This document shows positions 51,530 through 63,400 of a stretch of DNA of 64,000 nucleotides, one piece after another. The DNA lies in assembly GCA_947095535.1 (NCBI GenBank), contig OX352773.1:4774001-4838000 (forward strand), given 5' to 3'. The notes beneath the pieces are model-generated. The model had not been told where the DNA came from and did no database searches. It saw nothing but the letters and a program-made list of their open reading frames with translations. Each line of letters begins with the position of its first letter. Within the stretch, counting starts at the first letter, position 1. Source of the DNA: Poecilobothrus nobilitatus (taxonomy: Eukaryota; Arthropoda; Insecta; Diptera; Dolichopodidae). A program made the position numbers and the translations under genes.

Positions 51530-52355
51530 TAAGCACATTTCCAAAAAAAATTTGAAAAATTGTGCTTATTAGTTTCACTCTGTCCGTCCGTCCTTCCGTC
51601 CGTCTGTTTACAAAACTTCTACACCGTTAAAGATAGAGAAAAAAATTTTTAACCATGGGTAAGTCTCATAAAAAAAATAATTTTGTGGAACAACTCTTTC
51701 ATGTAGCCCCATCTATTACGGAGTTACAGCCCCTCAAACTGTGAAAAAGCCCTATTTTTAAATGCATATATCTTATGTTCTGCTTAAGATTTTTTCAATA
51801 TAAAAACGTCATTCGACAGGTATTTTTTTTAACTTTGTAAATTAATATCAAAATTATACAATTTTTTTAAATTTAGTATTTAAATTTACCGTTATGTGAA
51901 AACCACATTTTGCATTAATTTTCTTTTTTCATAACTCCGGCACGCCTTTAGATAGGAACCTGAACTTTTGAGACAAGAAAGAACTTTTAGAATTAGTATA
52001 GGTTTTTTCAGAAAATTTTTTGGCAGCACCCCCTTTTTAAGAGTTATTACGCCTCAAAAATTGAAAATATGCTATTTTTAGACACCTGTAACTTAGGCAC
52101 CTGTAAACATTTTTCTTCGGCAAGACATGAAAATTAAAGGTTCAATAATATATTTTTACGTGTGTTAACCGTTTTTTTTAGTTATATAGGATTCCGAACT
52201 TACGGCCCCTCAAACTTTCAAAAATGTCCTATTTTCACGTTTTTTCCTATTACATGAAATTTTCAAATTTTTGTGCAAGTCACAATTCTAAACAGTTTGT
52301 ATTGAGTTTTGGAAATGTGCGCTTTTAAAAACCGTTGGTTTACATTCTACCTTGT
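51530..52355 (-). mobile_element. Unclassified GTCY-bearing element, copy 2 (longest)
   Basis: Reverse-complement relation to 21539-22093, with an extra central block of about 280 bp. The tract at 51580-51607 is TCTGTCCGTCCGTCCTTCCG and following, a GTCY-type microsatellite. The ends carry inverted words: CTTTTAAGCACATTTCCAAA at 51528-51547 and TTTTGGAAATGTGCGCTTTT at 52308-52327. No open frame. Confidence 0.75.
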
Positions 52356-53467
52356 TGTTTTTAATTAGACTTAAACTATGTCTTAATTATAACTACAAGT
52401 ACAAATTATTACCGTTAATAATTCATCAATTAATTTTGATTTGGTATCAAAGAACTTTTTCTATTTTCTAAATTTGTAATCCATTCTGTGATTTTAAGTT
52501 TTTATCAAATTATTTATTTGGAAAGGGTATTGTGAAATTTTTGACACTGTTGGAAGCAAATAAGAAATATCATTGATGTAAAAAAAAAAAAAACTTTAAT
52601 GATTACTGATTGGTAATTAAAATTTTTAGTTAAGTAATTCATTTTTATTTTTTTTTTGTTATTTTTTGATTTAATAAATTTGATAAGGTATTTTAGATCT
52701 TAATTAAATTTATACAAATAAACAGAATATAAAACTTAAAGAAAAAGAAGGAAAATTACTTTGAATTTTATGTTATCATAATTTTTAAATAGTTCAGTTC
52801 AAATCGAGAGTTTAATTGTTTAACATTTAAATTAAAATATTTTTTTGGGTGTTAAATTTAAAACTTTAATAATACTGGATACGAATTTTTGTTTTTTTTA
52901 TTATTGTGGTAAGGTTACAGATGTGTTTTATTTTATGTTGTATAGCAAAAAAAAAAAAAACTAAGTGTAAGAGTAATAAATTCCTTAATGTTGAAAAATA
53001 AGGATAATTAACACTAAAAATATTAATTAACATTTAGTATAACGTTATGTGTAAAGTAAAATAACTATTGAAGATAAATATGCATGCACATGTGCAAAAG
53101 ATATTATTATGAAATTAATGTTAATTTGAAAACAATAATATGTAAAATTATTATTGAAAGAATTAGAGTTAAAGTAAAAAGTTACACAATAATGTTAAGT
53201 TAACAAAGATAATATACGGTATTCATATTTTAATATTTAATTTTATAATTAGTATATATATATATAAGTAAATTACTAAGTAATTTGTTACTATTTTTGT
53301 TCCGCATCTTTAAATATTCATCGTGATTTTGAAAAATACATAATGCTTTTGTTTATTTGGTGATTAGTGATTACTGATGGTAAGGAAAAGAAAATTTTAA
53401 ATTAGTTTCTTTAGGGTTTTATTTAATGTCGAATATTAAAATGAATTAGTATTTAATTATAATTATA

Positions 53468-53661
53468 GGGGGCGTCGGTGGCCTAGTGATTAAGAACGTA
53501 GAAAATACGCTGTAAACGCAGATGGAGTGTGAGTTCGAATCCCACACACGTCGTAAGAGTTATTGATCCTTATGACATTTACAGCCACACCTGAAAAGGT
53601 AAGGCTATGTAATTTCCTGTTCACATTTATGTCGCAGAGAAATGCACTAAAAAAAAAAAAA
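53468..53661 (+). mobile_element. tRNA-derived SINE, copy 3 with target-site duplication
   Basis: Head GGCGTCGGTGGCCTAGTGAT, box B GAGTTCGAATCCCACAC, shared body (ATTTACAGCCACACCTGA, TAATTTCCTGTTCACATTTA) and poly(A) at 53649-53661. ATTATAAT-like sequence on both sides suggests a target duplication of about 8 bp. Opposite orientation to copies 1 and 2. Confidence 0.88.
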
Positions 53662-54941
53662 TTATAATGATTTTGACAATAATTATATTGAACAATACAA
53701 CTATGTATGCTTTAGATATTAAATTAATTTCTTTGTTTTTGTTTTGAATATTCATCTACTATGGAAACTAATGAAGTTTCATACTTGGAAATTATCTGTT
53801 CAAGTAATTTAGATTAAAGTAAGCAAATAAATCACTTCTACGTTCCATTCAATCTTCTTATTTTTGCAATTCGAGAAATTAATTTTGAATTTTATTTTTA
53901 TTTGATTTTTCTATATTTAAAAATTTCATATTAAAGATATCATTTTATGTTAAATTATTAAGGTCATATTAACAATAATTATATTAGATTCGATTATTTT
54001 AAAAAGGGATGTCAGTAATACTGCGTGACATTATGATATACGTGTATTGTACTCCTCCTATTTCTGCGGGTTGTGGATTTTGACTGCACTTATAATATGT
54101 CAGTCTTATTGACTCCAGAAAACTAAAAAACTGTACAGGGTTTTAATGCTGGCAGTTCTATATCAATAAAGCAGTATGCTCCTGGCTGCAAATATCTTAG
54201 TTAAGGGTAAAGATCCACAAAATTTTAAGTATGTGTACTGTGCTTCTCCTTCTTTTTTTAACAATAGATCAGTTGGTCATTGAATAAATTTTTTTGTTTT
54301 GTCAATTTAAATTACTTAAACTGGTATATTGCTTCTAAGGTTAAATATTCATTAGTTTCCATTTAATGAATTTATTTAAATATTAAGATTACAATTTTAA
54401 AGTAATGATGAGAGCTAAAATTATTATATGAAATCAACTCTATAATAACACTTTAGTTATATCTGGTTATATGATATAAAATAAATATGTTTTTTTTCTA
54501 ATTTTGATTCACCAATAAAATTACACAATTTTAATAATTTTTTAAGAGAATACAAAAAAAAAGAACAACGTAAAAATAATAATACAGACTTAAAAATGAT
54601 TTGAATAAAAATTTATTACACCTTTAAATTTATCCAATTTGTAGTTTAAAAAATGTATCTTTATACGTAAGTATATGTATTTTATATTTATATACTTTTT
54701 TTTTTTATTGAATAAACAAATTAAAAGCTTAATAAGCATTTTAAATTTTATTCGAAAGGATGAAAAAAGTAGTTAAGTAATTTTTGTTTTTTTTTTTTAT
54801 GTTTACGACTATTTAATAATTACTTTATTGAATTGAAATAATATATTTTATTGCTGTCAATATTTTTAATTTTTTTTTTATCTTTTAGATCAAAATTGTT
54901 TTGTTTTTTTTTTTCCTTGCGACTCCTATGAGGAGCATAGA

Positions 54942-55098
54942 GCATCCACTGACATTTATTATTCATATTTGACTAAGCTTGAGTTTTGTGGATCATAAAT
55001 TTCACTAAGCCGTTGATTACTCGGCTGTAGCTATTCTACAAGACTTAAGACGTTTCTTTTATTTCTACGCCATCTATTATTTTATACAAGAATTATGG
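54942..55098 (+). repeat. Dispersed repeat, copy 2
   Basis: Partner of 39825-39992, aligned over its length by ACATTTATTATTCATATTT, GATTACTCGGCT, ACAAGACTTA and ACGCCATCTATTATTTTATA. Noncoding. Confidence 0.65.
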
Positions 55099-55215
55099 TT
55101 TTATTATTATTTTTATTATATAGCTGAATATGATATTAATTATAATTTATAGGACATATATACTTATTTTTAATTGGCGAAATATATGAGCCTTTGTCTC
55201 ATTTTCTTTTTTTTT

Positions 55216-55500
55216 TCCGAATTTTATGTTTCTATACAATATATGCTATTGCTTGCAATACATATAGTTTGAAATTTGAATATGAATGATATACAAATGT
55301 ATTTATACGTAGTGTTAGTTTATACACGTAGTGTTAGATATCTAAATAGCTATACGTATTTTTTGTTTTAAAATTTTTTTTTATGTTTCTATACAATATA
55401 CGCTATAGCTATACATGTAGTTTGATATGAATAGTATAGATATGTATTATGTGTAGCTATGTAATGTTAAGTATTTATCTACATATTTTTTGTTTTGTTA
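55216..55500. repeat. Tandem duplication, two diverged units
   Basis: Both units begin TTTATGTTTCTATACAATAT, pass through a TAGTTTGA(A)ATATGAA block and end near ATACGTATTTTTTGTTTT or ACATATTTTTTGTTTT. Units of about 160 and 125 bp. Confidence 0.7.
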
Positions 55501-55787
55501 TGTTTCTTTTTTTTTCTGTTTTGTGTAAAGAATGAATGTGAATATAATATGTAAGTATTAGTGGTATTAGGCATATGATGTATGTACATTGAAAATTGTA
55601 TGAGGCTTTTTGAGTTACAGACAAATTGTGTATGAAAGTACATTTTGTAAAAATAAAAGCTAAAAAATATGTGCATTGTAGAAATGATTATATAAGTAGT
55701 ATATATAGATAGTATAAATAGATTATATAGTAGTACTATTTATATAATCTTTGATTGTAGGTATATAAAAATTTGCTTATTATTGGA

Positions 55788-55929
55788 ATGAGTATTCGTA
55801 ATTATTCTAATAAAAATATTCTAATACGAATGAGTATTCGTAATTATTCTAAAAAAAAAATGAGTATTCGTAATTATTCTAAAAAAATATTATTCTAATA
55901 TTCTAATAAAATTCGTAATTATTCTAATT
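55788..55929. repeat. Tandem repeat of a 22-bp unit
   Basis: GAGTATTCGTAATTATTCTA occurs three times with A-rich spacers, followed by a truncated ATTCGTAATTATTCTAATTC copy. Upstream spacer words (AATATTCTAAT) also repeat. Confidence 0.85.
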
Positions 55930-56451
55930 CGCTTTCATTGAAGTATGTAATATAATATGAAAAATGGTTTGTATTTTTATTTTAAAAATTGAATTGAATT
56001 GTAAACCAGCGAATAAAAAGTACATATATGTATGTATTTTTGAAATTTTTTTAAAAATAAAATTGAAGGGTAGATTTTTAAAATTTATAATAAATGTACA
56101 AAATAATTTTCATGCAATTCACAAAATTATTTGTTGAAGTTTGCATCAAAATTAATATTATGATACATAGATACATATGTATATTATTTATGCATCGCAA
56201 ATTCAATTCATCACTTTTTTCATTCAAATCAAATTTTTTTTTTTCTTAAGAATTTGTTAAGAATTAGAAATCTGATTGCGGAAAATAGAAGTATTCGAAA
56301 ATAACCGTTCAATAAGATGTCTATTTATGTATTAATTAAAATATGTGATAAAGTTCAAACCATACTAGAAAATATTTCGCCAGTCCTTAAATTTTATTTT
56401 TAATAAAATTTCAAACTTACTTGTTTAATTATATTCTACTAATTATATAAT

Positions 56452-57741
56452 GGGTGTTCAAAATTGAGGTATCATTTTGATTTTGCGGCCATTTTTTTTC
56501 TACCTGTATTTTTTATACGAGGTTTCTTTAGGTATATTCTAAATACATTCCGGTTAGTTAATATGGAACGTTACACGAAGGAACAACGTGTTTTTGTTAT
56601 TACAACATTTTTTGAAAATGGTAAAAGTTTACAAGATGTAATTAGAAAATTTCGAACAAAATTTGGTAAAGAAAATACTCCAACAAATCGTGCCATCAAG
56701 CTGATGGTTGATAAATTTATAGAAACTGGATCTGTTCTTGATAACAGAGGCAACCTTTATCAACGTAGTGGCCGTTCAACCGAGAATGTAGCAGCTGTGA
56801 GCAGAAGTGTTCAAGAAGATCCAAAAACTTCCATTCGTCATCGTTCGCAGCAATTAAACATCAAACTATCCACATTATTCAACATTTTGCATCGTGATCT
56901 CCATTTGAAGGCTTATAAGATCCAGCTGATGCAAGAATTAAAACCAACTGACCATGCATTACGTCGGCAATTCGTTTCTTGGGCAATCGAAAAACAAAAG
57001 AAAATGAGAATTTTTTTAACAAAATAATCTTCACCGACGAAGCTCATTTCCAGCTAAATGGCTACGTCAATAAACAGAATTGCCGCATTTGGGGTGAAAT
57101 GAATCCTAGGGTTATCTTAGAGCAACCAGTGCATCCACAAAAAGTTACGGTTTGGTGTGGTTCCTGGTAAGGAGGAATCATCGGACCATATTTTTTTGAA
57201 AACGCAAATGGAAATGCGATTACGGTCAATGGAAATCGCTACAGGGAGATGATCCGAAGCTTTTTGTGGCGGGAAATTGATGATTTAGACGTAGAGAATA
57301 TGTGGTTTCAACAGAACGGTGCTTGCCACCCAGCAAGAGAAACAATGGATCTTTTGAAGGAAAAGTTCGAAGATCGCATTATTTCTCGTAGAGGAGGAGT
57401 GATTGGCCACCAAGATCGTGCGATTTGACACCGTTGGATTTTTTTTGTGGGGTTTTGTGAAATCGAAAGTGTACAGCAATAATCCCACAACAATTCAAGA
57501 GCTTAAAAACAACATTATCGAGCAGATTTCAACCATTGAGAACAGTTTATTGAACAACGTGATTCAGAATTTTGGTAAAAGATTGGAAGCCTCCCGAAGT
57601 AGTAGAGAGGGCCACTTGGCCGACATAATTTTTCATTATTAACCGGAACCTATTTTTAATAAATTAAAATAAAAATATATTTAATATTTCAAAAAGTCTT
57701 TTTCTATTAAAATTAAAATTATACCTCAATTTTGAACACCC
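56452..57741 (+). mobile_element. Tc1/mariner-superfamily transposon, about 1.29 kb, inactive
   Basis: Terminal inverted repeats of about 33 bp: left 56452-56484, right 57709-57741, both reading GGGTGTTCAAAATTGAGGTA inward with two mismatches over the full length. TA lies next to both ends (ATATAAT on the left, TATATTATA on the right). It encodes one broken transposase (56563-57645). Size and TIRs fit a full-length mariner-like element. Confidence 0.92.
56563..57645 (+). pseudogene. Mariner-like transposase pseudogene
   Basis: Starts MERYTKEQRVFVITTFF with an N-terminal helix-turn-helix region, then the DDE domain: first Asp in FTDEAHF, second site QQNGACH and third Asp in LTPLDFF. Spacing of the second to third site is about 41 residues, suggesting the DD41D group. 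Lesions: a 1-nt loss near 56999, an in-frame TAA at 57168-57170 (within GSW*GGIIG), a 1-nt shift near 57398 and a loss in the T run near 57443. The second catalytic position is Asn where active relatives have Asp, and a Thr is missing after it. It ends GHLADIIFHY. Dead copy. Confidence 0.9.
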
Positions 57742-57783
57742 TATATTATAAGAACAATCTACATCATTTTTTATTAATCTATA

Positions 57784-57856
57784 TGACCCAGCCGGGGTTT
57801 GAACCCGAGACCTTTTGTATGAAAGGACGGTGTCTTAACCACTACACCATTGGAGC
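57784..57856 (-). other. tRNA-like sequence (degenerate tRNA or SINE head)
   Basis: Minus strand: GCTCCAATGGTGTAGTGGTT then AAGACACC, with D-stem GTGT/ACAC, box B GGGTTCAAACCCCGG forming a T-arm, and an anticodon-like arm CCTTT/AAAGG with loop CATACAA. The acceptor stem pairs at only about five of seven positions and the base before the putative anticodon is not T. A functional tRNA is therefore doubtful. It sits 43 bp from the mariner-like element and is unrelated to the other SINE heads. Confidence 0.5.
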
Positions 57857-58656
57857 AAAATAGTATCTAAGCATAATTTTTATTTAAATGAGTTGAAAAA
57901 AATTCAAAAATGATTTAATTTAAAAAAACAATGTTTTCAATAACAGAAAAAGTTTTAATCACACGACACAGCTAAACGACAAACGACACGATCAATTTAA
58001 AAATTGTGAGAAACTATTGAATTTCTTTCCATTTTATTTTGTAGTTTTTGTCAAATTTTAATGTCAAATATCGATATACGATAAAAAAAATAAGCGTCAA
58101 TCTTTTCATAATATTTTAAGAACTTAAATTAAATTCAATTTAGAAAAACAAAAGCTAAAATTTGTATACTTTTTTATATAGCCATAACTTTACAAGTCTT
58201 AATTTGTATATTTAAAGAATGGTTTTTATTGTGTAAAATAGTCGTACAAAAAATTTCTTATTACGGCACCATTCTATTTTTTTTTGTAATTAGTTTTTAT
58301 TTTGTTTTTTATAACTCCTTACATAAATTTTTATTATACGGTAATAACGGTTTTTGTTTTTTATTTAAATAAAAACTATTATGTTATAATTGTTAGCTAT
58401 GGTTAAGAATAATTTAAATACAATGAAAAGTTATAAAATTAATTATTTCATTAAAAGAGATTCTTAAATAAATACTTAATATATGCACATGCAAGAATCA
58501 TTGTATCATAATTTAAGTATGATTTGTAATGTCTTATATCTTAGCATAAATTTTTATTCATTTTATTAAGCAAGCAAAGGGTAAATTAAATTTTGGGCGA
58601 TACGTCATAAGTCCAAAAAACAAAATTGACATAAGGACGGAATAAATTTCACCTTC

Positions 58657-58745
58657 TTTTTCGTACTTATGTTAAAAAATTTATTTCGTATTTTATGACA
58701 TATGACAAAAGTACAAAAATATAAAAATGCCACAAGTACGAAAAA
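58657..58745. repeat. Short inverted repeat
   Basis: TTTTTCGTACTTATG at 58657-58671 pairs with CACAAGTACGAAAAA at 58731-58745 (one mismatch). Small-RNA hairpin or MITE remnant; nothing decides between them. Confidence 0.45.
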
Positions 58746-60127
58746 AAGTGACTAAAAATATTTTTCATTCTTGATTTGGTACTAATGCCATTCGGAATTA
58801 TGACGTCAAGATATTGTTATAAAATCAAAATTTTGTTATTATTTTGAGACTTTCTGAAAATATTTCTATTCCGGTATAAAAATTTTTAAGCAATGCCTTT
58901 TTATGCTTTAAAATTTAAAAATTTCCGTTGGAAATGAGTTTGAAGTGACACTTTTTATATTTTTAGAATATGACTTGAATAAAAATAAAATAATGTTGCA
59001 GTACAAATTCTATCTTTTATATTTGATTAAGTTTTTGATATGTTTATTTAAATAATGGTTAAAAGCTGAAAATGTCTTTTTATTAAGTGTAACCAGGTCC
59101 AACTATGTATAAAAACATAACAATGTATTTAAAGCCATTTAGAAATCTTATAGATATACGGTCTTGTTTCTTTTAATTTAATACTAAAAATATTGTATCA
59201 TTGTTAAATATTTTAAGAATTTAAATATTTAGTTATTTAATAGTTCTTGTAATTATAAATAATTACAGTTTAGAATTATATCATATTATGTATATTTTGA
59301 TGATATAAACTATAGAGATATTTCATTCATATATATATTGTAGATGGTTTATTGGGATAAGCGGAGCAGAGGGGTTTTGTATTGTATAAAAAATGGGGTA
59401 TAGAATTGTAATAAAATCGTATATAAAATCGTTTTTTAACCTTACGGTTAAAATTACGATATGTTATTATTAAGTTTTTTTTTCTTAAATTATAAAATTT
59501 GTTGTTTATTTTTTTATTTCATTCATATATTTAATTAAAAGTCATTAGCCGAATAGTATTAAGTATATTTTATATATTATATACTCATAATATGTGTAAA
59601 TGTATTATTAAAACTTTACACTTGCATAAATTATTAATAATAAAACGATTCATAAACATCATAAAATTTTGATAATTTTGCAATCTGATATTGCAAATTA
59701 TCGTCTATATACAGTAAAATTTTTTTTGAAGGTTGTAGTAATTAATTTCAGAATCAAAAAGAATTTTTAAAACTTAAAAATTTTTTTTTTTTTGCTAATA
59801 ATCTTTGTATATAGTTAATGTATCTTGTTCTTTGATGGATTTGATCAAGGTGTTGTTTTTTTTTTTTAGTTTTTTTTTTAATAATATGGTATTAAAATTG
59901 ACAAATCATAATTTTTAAAGTAATTAAATATAATTATTACAGGTAAGGTGTAAGCGTTAAGTATAGATATAGCATCTTGTTAATTATTTCTGAATTACAA
60001 CTTGGTTTAAATGATTTAGTAACTAATTATTGTTTATGGTATCTTAGAGCGATATTTTAGAAGAGGAGTCTTATCAATGTAATTTGTATAGTCATTGATT
60101 TTAAATTTTTAATACTGAAATATAAAC

Positions 60128-60470
60128 ATATAGAGTGTATCCAACTTGAGTACTCGTGATTGGCGGGGTTGAAACAAACAAAAAATTGTATTGAATCCCC
60201 GATGGAGGAGGGAGTCTATTCTGCACCGTTTTCGAGATATGAGGCTTTAAAGAGTTTTAATAGTTTTTCATAAACAAATTTGTATCTTTTGAACGATCTG
60301 CTATATAGGGACATACAAAAAATGTATTTTGTAAAGTAAATTGCCAGTTTTAATTTTAGTGTACCAATGATTTTCATACACCCGATAGTTGCAAAGTTAT
60401 GAAGCTTTGAAATGATTTAAATATGTTTCATACTAAAATTTTCTTTTGAAAATATGAACTATGTTAGGGA
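60128..60470. repeat. Unclassified repeat-like block
   Basis: Compositionally distinct from its surroundings, with TCGTGATTGGCGGGGTTGAA, CCCCGATGGAGGAGGGAG, CACCGTTTTCGAGATATGAG and CACCCGATAGTTGC. Short noncoding insect repeats often look like this, but no second copy is seen in the window. Confidence 0.35.
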
Positions 60471-63400
60471 AGATTAGAAAATTATTTTATATACTTTGTA
60501 TTTATATAAAATCTGAAGTTAATATATTATATAGTTAAGAATATTATATTAAATTTTATTCCTCAGATATAATTAACTGCTACAAGAAAACAAACAAAAA
60601 AAAAAAAATAAAACAAAATTTCAATTCGATTCAACTAATCAAGAAATTTTTTTTATTATTATTATAACAATAATCTCTGTATTGTAAAACCTACATATAA
60701 TATGAATAATACAAAATATTTTATTGTACAATTTTAATAAATTTCAACTAATCTGACAAAAGGCATTAGATTTCTTCAGGAATGAATGGTTATAAAACAA
60801 AAAAAAAAAAAAAAATTAACAAAAATATCTTAAAATTTTACCTTTTGGCTATATAATTTAGCCTTAATTAGACAATTATATTGAATTTACCTTCTTGATA
60901 TAAGTATCTGAGTATATATAGGTTGTCATAATAAATATAAACTCTATATGGTGTTTTAGATTTCGTTATCAAAATTAATATGTTTTTTTTGTTTTTCTAT
61001 ATTGTAAAAAAAAAAAAAAAAAAAAAATCACAACTCTGCAACTTTCAATTTTACAATATTTTTGTCTTCCATTCATACCCATTGTATTTTAATCTGAAAT
61101 GCGCAATAAATTTTAGAAATTTCATAAAAATTTTAAACCTTGTTTTTTTTTTGTTGTATTTTTTGAACTTGTTCATAAGAAAAAAAAAAAAACCAAAAAA
61201 AAAAAAAAGTGAAAATTTATTGAAAAAACAAACATAATTTTGAGATGGTGTGTAATTATTAATAAATTTTAAGTTTACACTAAGAGCTTTCAATCTTTTA
61301 TTATATGTAATATAGCATCAATTGACCTAATTAAAATGGCAAGAAGATTTTTTAAAGTAGGTACTTATAATTAATTGAATTTATATTTTGCTAAGATATG
61401 CTTTATATTATGTTACAAACATAAAAAGTATTAATTATATTAAAATTCTGTTTCATAAAATTCTGATCAATCACTTCGAATGATTTTTAATTTTTTTTTT
61501 CTTATGATCGAATTAAGTTAAAAATGTGTTTTATTTTATATTAATTTTGTGATGATTTCTAAAGATTTAAGAAAAAAAAAAACACTTAAACAAAAACAAT
61601 TTTTTAAACTGGTTTGTTATGAAATTTATATTTTTACAGATGGTTTTGTTTTTTTTTTTTATTTCTTTTGACTATTTTCTTTTAGAAACGGCATCTGATT
61701 TGTTTAAAAAATTAATAAATATTATTAATAAAATGTTTAAAAACTTTTAAGCTTATAAGTATAGATAAAACTATCAAATAAAAAATATTTTATAAATATA
61801 ATTGTATTGTTAAAGTTTTTAAATTTTTTTAAATTACGGTTCTCGTGTTAGATTTAAAAAAGAAAAAAAAAGAAATAGTAAACTTGCCTAATATTTGTAT
61901 ACAGACAAATGAGTTATTTGAATTTGGAGATAACAACCGTTATATAAATTATATATATATAGAAGTTCTTTATATTTTCATTAAATTTTGTTTTATTTTA
62001 AAAAAGATTTAATGCTGTTATTTAGTTGATTTTTTCTCTTTGAATTGGAATTTAAAGAGTTCATTTAAAAATTTCCTATTTTAAGAATAATTTTGTCAAG
62101 TACCTACTATTTCGGTACTTTATTTCGGTACTTTGCTTTCCTTTATTTCGTGGGTAGGTGGAAATCATCGAAAGATGCTTAGCAGGAGAGGTACAAGCAC
62201 GATTCTCCTATTAACGTGTGTAATTTCAATCCACTAAACACCACCCTTTTTTGATCAACGGTTTTTTGACCAAACAATAGGTTATGTTTAGTACAATTGT
62301 CCTATTTGGGCAAGAGAAGAATTTTGCTATGGATCAAAAATTGGTTTAAGGTTTGCAGGAATATGATAAATTAACGTGTTGAACGTGTATTTCAATTTTC
62401 ACTAAAACGTTGTTTCTATTATTTTCAGTTAATCATTTCTATTGAATAAAAATAAGTCATGCTTGTCATCAAATTTTTTTTCAAATTATATTTTAATAGT
62501 TGAATTATGAAAACTAAAATAAATGATTAAAAAACCTAAAATGTCATGAAATGTCAAAAACCTAATCATGGTTAAATTTGTGTTTTTTTTTTTTTTTTTA
62601 AATAATATTTCTTTATTTTAATCATCCGAATTCTTCACAAAATTTTAATTTTACAATTTGTTAATATTATTGTATTTTGTCAATATATATATAGTATTAT
62701 TTTTGTTTTTTAAGCCTTGTACAAAAATTTTGTATGAAAAAATTTCATAAGAGAATTAATATTAAAATTCAAATTATCGATTTATTCAAATTTTGTTATA
62801 AAGAAAACTAGTTATATATTAGTACCTTTAATTTACTGACTTTCTAAAATTTGTTACCAAGAGATTAATTCTGACGTCTTAAAGCTGTTACTTAATCTAA
62901 CCCGGAAAAAAGTTTTTTTTTTCTAATAATTATCATAAAGATGTTTGATTTACTATATATATAATTCTATTGTTTAACAAAATTTTAAGTCTATAGTTAA
63001 TTATAAAAAAAAAAAATATATACATAGTTATATTCCTATATATTTTTTATGTTTAAATGGAGGACAAGAGTTGACATTTTATAAAAAATATAAAAATAAT
63101 TAAATTATTATTAAATTATATATATATATATTTTTATTATTTATTTAAATACTACAAAAAAAAAAAAACCTAAAAGAAAATTATTGTAGAATTTTAATAA
63201 TGAAAACATAAATTAATTTTCACACACATAAATTTTATGAATGAACTGATATGCGTTTTTTGTACTTTTGTTATATTTTAATAGGGAAAAGGATTCCATG
63301 TGTTTTTGCAAACAAGTTCTTTAATAAATTTAGTTAATAAACAGATTGTTGTTATCGTTTGTTCATATAATTATTACAACTAAACAATAAATTATAGAAT

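Larger units (their letters stand above)
50176..56451. other. Upstream flank of FAR-B, repeat-rich
   Basis: Contains the likely FAR-B 5' UTR exon edge (50208), a TAGATAGAGGCAAA duplication near 51105-51145, the GTCY element copy 2 (51530-52355), SINE copy 3 (53468-53661), a dispersed repeat (54942-55098) and tandem repeats (55216-55500, 55788-55929). No host gene is recognised. Confidence 0.6.

Noticed and set aside
55788..55929. Possible CRISPR array
   Set aside because: Spacers are A/T runs of uneven length, not unique sequence, and the genome is eukaryotic.
57784..57856. Functional tRNA gene
   Set aside because: Weak acceptor stem and non-T base before the putative anticodon.
60980..61293. 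Overlapping open frames on both strands rich in Phe and Lys
   Set aside because: Created by T and A homopolymers, which lack stops.
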